Below are positions 1 to 4,835 of a stretch of 8,436 nt of DNA, one piece after another. Within the stretch, counting starts at the first letter, position 1. Every line of letters begins with the position of its first letter. The notes under the pieces are model-generated. The model did no database searches and was not told where the DNA came from. It saw only the letters and a list, made by a program, of their open reading frames with translations. Source of the stretch: Betaproteobacteria bacterium (lineage in GTDB: Bacteria; Pseudomonadota; Gammaproteobacteria; Burkholderiales; SG8-41); NCBI GenBank assembly GCA_028292065.1, contig JAQGNC010000490.1:1-8436 (forward strand), written 5' to 3'. The position numbers and the translations under genes were made by a program.

Positions 1-2
1 CA

Positions 3-509
3 GCAAGGCACTTTCCGGATCTTCTGTCACGTTTACCCATGGCGCTTCTCTGCGACATCCAAGAGTTTCCCCCGAATGTCGGCGGAGATTTCAACAGTGG
101 ATCTTGGTTGATCCGCCTCAATCGTCATCGGCCCGGGCCGGCTGCCGTCGAGCATGAACTTGGTCATGCAGCAGTAGCTCTGCGTGGGCGCGACGACGGT
201 ACTGTGCAGGGACACGGAATCGCTTGGATGCGCGCGATGATTGAGGCCGGACTGCAACACGAAGCAGAAAGAGTTTCTAACCTGGATTTCATGATTCCAG
301 GCACCCGCCAGGCCTTTCTGCAGGCTCTTCGCATGTCGCCGAATCAGTATGGCGGATCAGTGGTCGCCCGCAACGAGCGGCGTCCGCGACTCGAGCAGGT
401 GTGCAAGCCCATCGAGACGCACGACCAACAGGTAATGTTTGTGAACAGGGTACCGACGCTCGTCACTACTATAACTAGGCGGCTCATTTGCCAGTGGGCA
501 GAGCAATAA
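3..509 (+). CDS. SprT-like zinc metalloprotease domain protein (5' end outside window)
   Basis: Probable zinc-dependent peptidase of the SprT/gluzincin-like type. Counting from the ATG at 39, HELGH lies at residues 39-43 and GHGIAWMRAM follows at 58-67. HExxH followed by HG..W about 16 residues later is the arrangement in SprT/SPRTN domains, where two histidines of HExxH and the histidine of HG bind zinc and the glutamate is catalytic. A short GGxF...WLIRLN strand region precedes the motif, as in that fold. No C-terminal CxxC zinc ribbon is present, and the last ~70 residues are unrecognised. The frame is open to the window edge, the ATG at 39 has no visible Shine-Dalgarno sequence, and the upstream residues look protein-like, so I take the gene to begin outside the window. 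The substrate is unknown. A strong hairpin follows 30 bases after the stop. The family call rests on the motif only. Confidence 0.6.
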   Translation, partial: ARHFPDLLSRLPMALLCDIQEFPPNVGGDFNSGSWLIRLNRHRPGPAAVEHELGHAAVALRGRDDGTVQGHGIAWMRAMIEAGLQHEAERVSNLDFMIPGTRQAFLQALRMSPNQYGGSVVARNERRPRLEQVCKPIETHDQQVMFVNRVPTLVTTITRRLICQWAEQ

Positions 510-539
510 ACCGGACGCTAACGCTCCTGCTCACCTAAC

Positions 540-563
540 AGCCGGCGCCTTCGCGCGCCGGCT
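540..563 (+). terminator. Strong GC hairpin, possible terminator
   Basis: A perfect 9-bp inverted repeat (AGCCGGCGC / GCGCCGGCT) with a 6-base loop lies 30 bases downstream of the metalloprotease stop. Only a weak T-rich tail (TTACTT) follows, so intrinsic termination is plausible but not certain. It could also serve the minus-strand gene ending at 766, though that is 200 bases away. The rest of the 510-765 gap holds no gene I can support. Confidence 0.45.
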
Positions 564-765
564 TACTTGAGTCTGCTATGCCGACGCGCTTGCGTTGAGA
601 CAAGTTCGACGGGAAACTGACACGTCTGATCTCGTTGGGCTGTTGCTTCATTGAAGGAACAACGTTATCTCACGCACGCGCCAAGTCGGCCGACGATTAC
701 AGCAGAAGCCACATTCCGTTCTCTCGTTTGTCATCAAGCGTTCCACATGTCGACTCGATTGCTGT

Positions 766-1557
766 TCAGTGGCACGTCCACTGCCCGAAGGCGTCTTTCT
801 GGAAATATGCCTTAAGGCGGACGTTTGAGTTATCACGCCGAGTAATGTGAAGCAGCGTAGGAATCACGTCGCCCTTAGGCGCATACGCACCAAATGCTTC
901 CTGACTTGAAACTTTGGGAAAATACTCGACGGTGTTGAGAAACTTCATGCTGGCGCCTGTGATGAGGCCGGCTTCAATTGTCTGGGCGCAGACCTGTTTA
1001 ACCTGTTCGCCGCTCAGTGGTCCTGAGCCTTTGACGACCGCACGGGAATTGCGCATTTGCTCTGCTTCAGACTTCCTCGCTGCCGCTTGTTGTTCCGCTT
1101 GCATGTCTTGATCGTTGATGGATTTCATCATTCCGAAATCGTAGGTCCCGCGAGTCCCTTGGAATGCAGCCGCGCATTGGTTCTCGTCGGCTCGAACCAT
1201 GCGCAATGTTTCCGAAGAACCATTGGGTCTGTCGATCTTGAAAATCATCTCGCTCCGAGAAGGCTGCGCTATCTGTACTTGACCCCCACTTCTGCCTTCG
1301 TAGTCGCATGGTTCTCGTTTCATCGGGTCCATACACAACGGTGAGACGGTGAATTGGCCTGGACCGCGAGGAGACGAGAGTTCGAACGTTCGCCAATCAC
1401 CAGGACGACATGAGACTGCGTACTGATTGCCGTAGATCATGCGAACGCAGGTCGACGCCGTTCCTACGTCCTTCCAGCAGCCTCCGATCCCGGCGGATGA
1501 GGCCGATGCCACTACAATCAGAATGGTTGCAGCAACAGCGATGCTGAGGCTCTTCAT
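766..1557 (-). CDS. Sec-exported Cys-rich hypothetical protein
   Basis: A 263-residue protein that I do not recognise. It starts with a clear Sec signal peptide: MKS, a hydrophobic core (IAVAATILIVVA) and a likely cleavage after ASASSA near residue 22. Eight cysteines lie in the mature part, including GCWKD, STCV and SCRP near the N-terminus and WTCH at the C-terminus, which suggests disulfide bonds in the periplasm or outside the cell. An N-terminal domain (about 23-140) is followed by a Gln/Ala/Glu/Arg-rich, probably helical linker (about 143-175) and a C-terminal domain (about 178-263). The start is supported by AGGGAG (complement of 1567-1572), 9 bases upstream of the ATG. The gene lies 58 bases downstream of the lipoprotein gene on the same strand, so the two are probably co-transcribed. 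Confidence 0.7.
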   Translation of the reverse strand: MKSLSIAVAATILIVVASASSAGIGGCWKDVGTASTCVRMIYGNQYAVSCRPGDWRTFELSSPRGPGQFTVSPLCMDPMKREPCDYEGRSGGQVQIAQPSRSEMIFKIDRPNGSSETLRMVRADENQCAAAFQGTRGTYDFGMMKSINDQDMQAEQQAAARKSEAEQMRNSRAVVKGSGPLSGEQVKQVCAQTIEAGLITGASMKFLNTVEYFPKVSSQEAFGAYAPKGDVIPTLLHITRRDNSNVRLKAYFQKDAFGQWTCH

Positions 1558-1615
1558 GGAGTGACTCTCCCTAGCAAAGTGAACGAGCGGGGGCGGTTCA
1601 GCAACAACTGCAGCA

Positions 1616-2083
1616 TCACTGGCCTAGCGGCGGACTTTGAGATTGTCCAAAGAGTGGGGATATTCTTTCTGTGACCGCCTTGATAGCACCCTTGGGGTCG
1701 GCTCGGTTTCCCGCTCCGTGCATGTAGAGCTCCACGGCACCGTCTTTAGGTCGGAATTCAGCCGTGAGTTGATCTGTTCCCATTCCGGTTTGAAGCGAGA
1801 AGTAGAATCGTCCTCTCCACCCATTGCTTGCCGTAGGTCGCACCTCGGCGCCCGGATTGGGAAAGCCGTTGTTCTTGGCCTCCTCGAGAACGATGTTCCG
1901 GATCGCAGCGTAGTTCCGCTCTAACTGCTGCTGCGTCCCGACAAGCCGCACGTTGCCCCAGTCCGTTGTGGCCACCGGCACGGCCACCGAGCCAATAGCC
2001 GCGAGGCCCATAGGAACAAAACAGCCTGAAACGCTGGAGCTAACCGCGAGAGCTAGGAAACATGTCGCTATTGGACGAACCAT
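1616..2083 (-). CDS. Putative lipoprotein of unknown function
   Basis: A 155-residue predicted lipoprotein. Residues 1-20 form a signal peptide ending in the lipobox VSGC with Cys21 as the lipidation site. Phe at +2, rather than Asp, predicts outer-membrane sorting by the usual Lol rule. After a short hydrophobic stretch (LAAIGSVAVPVA) comes one soluble alpha/beta domain: a helix around QQLERNYAAIRNIVLEEA, strands around GWRGRFYFSL and QLTAEFRP, and a final helix. The layout recalls small periplasmic lipoproteins such as DUF3568-type proteins, but I see no motif that proves it. The start is well supported by AGGGGAGG (complement of 2089-2096), 5 bases from the ATG. It is the first gene of a likely two-gene unit with the downstream Cys-rich exported protein and is divergent from the XRE regulator. 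Confidence 0.72.
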   Translation of the reverse strand: MVRPIATCFLALAVSSSVSGCFVPMGLAAIGSVAVPVATTDWGNVRLVGTQQQLERNYAAIRNIVLEEAKNNGFPNPGAEVRPTASNGWRGRFYFSLQTGMGTDQLTAEFRPKDGAVELYMHGAGNRADPKGAIKAVTERISPLFGQSQSPPLGQ

Positions 2084-2113
2084 CGCTGCCTCCCCTGTGG
2101 TGAGTGCTGCTCA

Positions 2114-2136
2114 GAAGATACTTTCGAGATATCTTC
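2114..2136. promoter_or_regulatory. Inverted repeat in the divergent control region
   Basis: GAAGATA (2114-2120) and TATCTTC (2130-2136) form a perfect 7-bp inverted repeat with a 9-base spacer. The AGATA core also recurs as a direct repeat 11 bases apart (2116 and 2127), one helical turn. It lies in the presumed leader of the minus-strand lipoprotein gene, between its candidate promoter and its ribosome binding site. It could be an operator or an mRNA hairpin; the sequence does not say which. Confidence 0.35.
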
Positions 2137-2160
2137 GTCGCTCCCTAAAAATAGCGATTA

Positions 2161-2189
2161 ATAGTAACGTAAAATCGAGTGTATGTAGA
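2161..2189 (-). promoter_or_regulatory. Candidate sigma-70 promoter for the lipoprotein unit
   Basis: On the minus strand TCTACA (complement of 2184-2189) and TACTAT (complement of 2161-2166) are separated by 17 bases, each matching the sigma-70 consensus at four of six positions. They sit in the AT-rich patch of an otherwise GC-rich region, about 80 bases upstream of the lipoprotein ATG. I found no equally good -35/-10 pair for the plus-strand XRE gene. Confidence 0.35.
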
Positions 2190-2217
2190 ATATATTCCGT
2201 GGATTAAGAGTCCCGCG

Positions 2218-2230
2218 CAAGCGACGCTTG
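2218..2230. promoter_or_regulatory. Palindrome at the XRE gene start, candidate operator
   Basis: CAAGCG-A-CGCTTG is a perfect 13-base palindrome ending 4 bases before the ATG of the small XRE regulator. It occupies the place where a ribosome binding site would lie, and no other good Shine-Dalgarno sequence is visible. Small XRE/Cro-type proteins commonly repress their own genes by binding short palindromes at the promoter or start, so self-regulation is the natural inference. It could also be a translation-blocking hairpin. Confidence 0.4.
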
Positions 2231-2234
2231 GGCG

Positions 2235-2453
2235 ATGGACGGTGAGTTCGAAAAGGTACGGCGCGTTTTAGCGGAGAACGTGCGCCGCCTTCGCACCGCG
2301 AAGGACCTGTCGCAAGAAGATCTCGCCTTTGAAGCGGAGATCGATCGGACTTACGTGAGTCAGCTCGAGCGCGGAGTGATTAACCCCTCATTGCTGATTC
2401 TGACCAAAGTAGCGGGCGTTCTTGGCGTCCGCGTCGTGGATTTGTTGAGCTAG
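2235..2453 (+). CDS. Small XRE/Cro-type HTH transcriptional regulator
   Basis: A 72-residue protein consisting of a single HTH_3 (cro/C1) domain. Residues about 12-70 follow the family pattern: LAENVRRLRTAKDLSQEDLA (helices 1-2), RTYVSQLERG (recognition helix 3 with its invariant ERG turn), then NPSLLILTKVAGVLGVRVVDLL (helices 4-5). No second domain is present, so it probably acts as a DNA-binding dimer without a ligand domain, like phage repressors, restriction-modification C proteins and many island regulators. It is divergent from the lipoprotein unit and may control it. The ATG at 2235 lacks a clear Shine-Dalgarno sequence and lies just after a 13-base palindrome that may be its own operator. 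Targets are inferred only. Confidence 0.85.
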   Translation: MDGEFEKVRRVLAENVRRLRTAKDLSQEDLAFEAEIDRTYVSQLERGVINPSLLILTKVAGVLGVRVVDLLS

Positions 2454-2629
2454 CGGGTGCGGCGCAGGCCCAAGCAGGCTGCGGGCGAGGCATTGTTCAA
2501 AACGTAGCCAGCGTTTGGATGCCCTGTCTCGGGTCATCGCATCCGTATTGACCTCGGCTCGAGATAATGGCCGACTCAGCATTGTTGAGGCTGGATTCGT
2601 TGAGGCGACATGCCCAGAAAAAGGCGAGG

Positions 2630-3091
2630 TCACTCAGAGTCGGTGCGCTGCTTCCGATGTGCATCGTCCCATCGGACTTTCATCTCTTGCGTAATAGCCT
2701 CACCAGCGAGCTCGAGGAGCTGCGCCACAAGCAGGCGGTGTCTCCTAAAAAGGATTATCGCTCCTCGCTCCCAGTTGCCCCACGTGGTGGCATCCACGCC
2801 CTGACCCGTGGCAGCTTCTGTTATAGAAAGGCCGGCTGCCTGTCGCCACGCGCGCAGCTTTTCCCCGATCGAATGCGGTTGCGGGAAAGGGTCGTAGCCT
2901 AAAAACCGGATCACGCCGGGAACAGCTCGGGCGGGGGGAGTCGTCCGGTTTTTTTCCCAGTTGAGCACGGTCAAGGGATCGACTTTCATGCGCGCGGCGG
3001 CCTGAAACTGGGTTAATCCCAAAATCAGCCTTTTCTTCCTAATGTGCTCACCGATGGTGCCGGGTTCGAAGTCTGTTTCCCTAGGTTTCAA
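2630..3091 (-). CDS. Tandem HTH (XRE family) DNA-binding protein
   Basis: A 153-residue protein with two XRE-type HTH units. The first (about 12-66) reads GEHIRKKRLILGLTQFQAA...VLNWEKN and ends in the IRFLGYDPFP linker typical of a widespread double-HTH family. The second (about 74-125) begins IGEKLRAWRQAAGLSITEAA and contains TTWGNWERG, but is less canonical after that. It is probably a DNA-binding regulator; its targets are unknown. The frame has no ATG near the domain start. TTG at 3091-3089 is the best placed start (GEHIRK begins at residue 14), but its Shine-Dalgarno sequence is poor (AAGG only 2 bases away), and the frame stays open upstream into comM antisense. Its 5' end lies about 40 bases from the comM junction, so its native promoter may be missing or lie in comM DNA. 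It converges on the small XRE gene. Confidence 0.75.
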   Translation of the reverse strand: MKPRETDFEPGTIGEHIRKKRLILGLTQFQAAARMKVDPLTVLNWEKNRTTPPARAVPGVIRFLGYDPFPQPHSIGEKLRAWRQAAGLSITEAATGQGVDATTWGNWERGAIILFRRHRLLVAQLLELAGEAITQEMKVRWDDAHRKQRTDSE

Positions 3092-3131
3092 TGCCTTAAG
3101 CGCAATCGGGATGAAGGGTAAAAGAGCAACG

Positions 3132-3602
3132 CCACCATGCCCTTGCGGCTACCTCGGCCACTACACCAACCGCTGCCGCTGCACGCCCGACGCGATCGCG
3201 CGCTATCGCTCGCGCATCTCGGGGCCGCTGCTCGACCGCATCGACATCCAGCTCGAAGTGCCCGCGGTGCCGCGCGAAGAGCTCGTCCGCAGCAGCGTGT
3301 CCGACCGCTCTGCTGCCATTCGCAGCCGCGTCATGGTCGCCCGAAATCGCCAGCTCGCGCGGCAGGGCAAGCCGAATGCGCGTCTGACGCCGCCGGAAGT
3401 CGACGTGCACTGCTTCCCCGACGCGGATGGCGCGGCGCTGCTCGCAAAGGCGATCACGCGGCTCGGTTTGTCTGCGCGCGGGTATCACCGGATTCTCAAG
3501 GTGGGGCGAACGGTTGCAGACTTGGCGGGGTCACGTGAGATTCTGCCTGCTCATATTGCGGAGGCTGTTCACTACCGCAAGCTCGACCGTGCGCAACCTT
3601 GA
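3132..3602 (+). pseudogene. comM: comM/yifB remnant: C-terminal third of Mg-chelatase-like ATPase
   Basis: ComM/YifB is an AAA+ ATPase of the Mg-chelatase type that works as a branch-migration helicase during natural transformation, and is normally about 500 residues. Here only the last ~156 residues remain, beginning at PCPCGYLGH. Family landmarks are present in order: the CxC...CRC cysteine cluster, SGPLLDRIDIQLEVP, ARQGKPNARLTPPE, and the C-terminal LSARGYHRILKVGRTVADLAG...HIAEAVHYRKLDR. The Walker A and Walker B region and the whole N-terminal domain are absent, and the residue before PCPCG is Pro instead of the usual Asn, so homology seems to break at about 3131-3136. In-frame ATGs at 3042 and 3111 could start a short product, but it would lack ATPase function. 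The remaining frame is intact to its stop, suggesting a fairly recent break. Confidence 0.85.
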
Positions 3603-3628
3603 TCGTCGCATGGGAAGCCATGGTGGTG

Positions 3629-3656
3629 CTGACGCTGAAAGATCGTGCGCTATCAT
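3629..3656 (+). promoter_or_regulatory. Candidate sigma-70 promoter for the methyltransferase
   Basis: CTGACG (3629-3634) and TATCAT (3651-3656) are 16 bases apart and match the -35 and -10 consensus at four and five of six positions. They lie in the gap after comM and would give a leader of roughly 50 bases before the methyltransferase ATG. This would free the gene from transcription through the broken comM. Confidence 0.35.
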
Positions 3657-3710
3657 CGGAGGGTTCCCGATTGCACGGCCGGCAAGTAGTTTTGACTCCG
3701 AGAGGGATGG

Positions 3711-4373
3711 ATGCTGTCCAGGTTGCTCAATGAGATGAGGGGAAGCAGCAGCGCCCGCATCGTCGCGATGGTAAAGAAAAAAATCAACGTTGCCCTGCAG
3801 CAGGCGCAGGTGCCGCTCAACGAGGATGAGGCCACTTATCTCGTTGAAATCTGGCGACAGCTCGAGAGCCATCCGCGGACGCTGGAAGTCGGACTCGGCT
3901 GGGGATTCAGCGCCTCATGCCTGCTCGCTGCCGGCAGCGCCGACCACACGATCATTTCGTACGAAACCGGGCCCGCCGATCTGGCGCGCGAGGCGGCTGC
4001 ACTGCGAAATGTCCAGATCTTCGGGCGTCCGCGCGTAATCTTCGGCCCTTCGGATCGTATTCTTCCGCGCCTGGTCGAGCAGGGCGAGCGCTTCGGGTTG
4101 ATTTTGATCGACGGCAATCATTTGTTCGATTACACGCTCGTAGACGTGTTCTACAGCCTCAAACTGCTGGTCGTGGGTGGTGTCATCATGCTGGACGATA
4201 CGTCGTACCCGCAGATTCATGCCGTATGTGATTTCATTGAGAAGAACTATTCTCACGTCCAACTGATTGCGAGACCGCCTAATGCGGCGGTCTATCGGAA
4301 GGTCGCGGATCAGGACCTGCGCGACGACTGCGAGCATTTCGTGCCGTTCGAAACGAAACGCGATACGGGCTGA
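3711..4373 (+). CDS. Class I SAM-dependent methyltransferase
   Basis: A 220-residue cytosolic protein with a Rossmann-type SAM-binding fold, probably of the Methyltransf_24 / O-methyltransferase-like group. Motif I is LEVGLGWGFSAS (residues 58-69; E59 and the glycines bind SAM). LILIDGNH (130-137) is the strand with the Asp-His pair usual in this group. VGGVIMLDDTSYPQ (about 155-168) is the late strand with an Asp-Asp pair. An extra helical N-terminus (about 1-50) precedes the fold, and about 20 residues trail it. GAGAGG-like sequence (GAGAGGG near 3700-3706) precedes the ATG as a ribosome binding site. The substrate cannot be told from sequence. It stands alone between the comM remnant and a long intergenic region, with no biosynthetic neighbours in view. 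Confidence 0.8.
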   Translation: MLSRLLNEMRGSSSARIVAMVKKKINVALQQAQVPLNEDEATYLVEIWRQLESHPRTLEVGLGWGFSASCLLAAGSADHTIISYETGPADLAREAAALRNVQIFGRPRVIFGPSDRILPRLVEQGERFGLILIDGNHLFDYTLVDVFYSLKLLVVGGVIMLDDTSYPQIHAVCDFIEKNYSHVQLIARPPNAAVYRKVADQDLRDDCEHFVPFETKRDTG

Positions 4374-4576
4374 TTGCGGCAGCCAATCGCCAGACACCCC
4401 CCTGTCCTTGCGGCTGTCTGGGCCCGCGCGCCGCAGTAATCTGCCGGCGGAGCGTCGCAAGCGCCTCGGTCTGTCTCACGGCCTATCCCACTTCCTCAAG
4501 CTCCCGCGTACCCTTGCCGATATTGAAGGGGTGGGCTGCGTGTGGGCGCGGCCCGTAGCTGAAGCGTCCGGTGGCT

Positions 4577-4597
4577 GAGGCGCGATGGGCGCGCCTC
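4577..4597. repeat. GC-rich hairpin in intergenic region
   Basis: GAGGCGCG (4577-4584) and CGCGCCTC (4590-4597) form a perfect 8-bp stem with a 5-base loop. GAAGCG (4561-4566) and CGCTTC (4606-4611) flank it as an outer 6-bp pairing, so the whole of 4561-4611 can fold on itself. No T-run follows, which argues against a classical intrinsic terminator. It may be a terminator without a U-tract, part of a structured leader, or a small RNA. Confidence 0.35.
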
Positions 4598-4625
4598 GGA
4601 CGGGTCGCTTCAGGCGTGTTCGTGG

Positions 4626-4669
4626 AGAACCGCACCGGTACGCTGAACGTTCGCGACGTCTGCGGTTCT
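4626..4669. repeat. Long-spaced inverted repeat enclosing palindromes
   Basis: AGAACCGCA (4626-4634) and TGCGGTTCT (4661-4669) form a perfect 9-bp inverted repeat with a 26-base interior. The interior contains the palindromes GAACGTTC (4645-4652) and GACGTC (4655-4660). It lies 167-210 bases upstream of the chosen start of the LOV-GGDEF-EAL gene, so it may be an operator cluster or an RNA structure for that gene. Confidence 0.35.
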
Positions 4670-4835
4670 GACGTTACGCAACCCAGGTGAACGTGCGCAC
4701 ATCGACCGCTTTTCGAGTGCGCGCGCAGTGTATCGCGACGTCCTGTTACGGCCCTGCGTCGCCTTGACTTTGACCATGCCCTCAACCAAACTCGCGCAAC
4801 CTCGTGCGGGCCATTCTTATAACCATAAAGGCGCC

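Larger units (their letters stand above)
4374..4835. other. Long intergenic region, no supported gene
   Basis: About 460 bases without a convincing gene. Open frames on both strands here are Arg/Ser/Pro-rich, match no family I know and lack good starts. The stretch holds two inverted repeats (4577-4597 and 4626-4669), annotated separately. An ATG at 4728 and another at 4776 are in frame with the downstream signalling gene but lack ribosome binding sites, so I treat this stretch as leader DNA. Confidence 0.5.

Noticed and set aside
512..600. Possible integron attC site: CTAAC and GCGTT boxes around the 540-563 hairpin
   Set aside because: One GTTRRRY-like box exists on the minus strand (GTTAGGT) but abuts the hairpin with no room for an L box, the opposing box pairs poorly, and there is no integrase or second such site.
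635..850. 71-codon plus-strand frame in the gap before the Cys-rich gene
   Set aside because: TTG start, no ribosome binding site, no recognisable protein, and overlap with the supported minus-strand gene.
2463..2483. Small bulged GC hairpin just after the XRE stop
   Set aside because: Only 5 plus 2 pairs with a bulge and no T-run; too weak to call a terminator.
2388..2633. 81-codon minus-strand frame starting with GTG that overlaps the tandem-HTH stop (GTGA)
   Set aside because: The overlap looks like translational coupling, but the product is unrecognised and its last part is antisense to the well-supported small XRE gene.
4483..4785. 100-codon minus-strand frame upstream of the LOV protein
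   Set aside because: Low-complexity Arg/Ser/Thr/Pro composition, no family match, and it spans the inverted repeats.
4728..4835. Longer N-terminus (730 residues) for the LOV-GGDEF-EAL protein
   Set aside because: The 36 extra residues show no domain and their ATGs lack ribosome binding sites, while ATG 4836 has AAAGG at good spacing. The longer form is not excluded.
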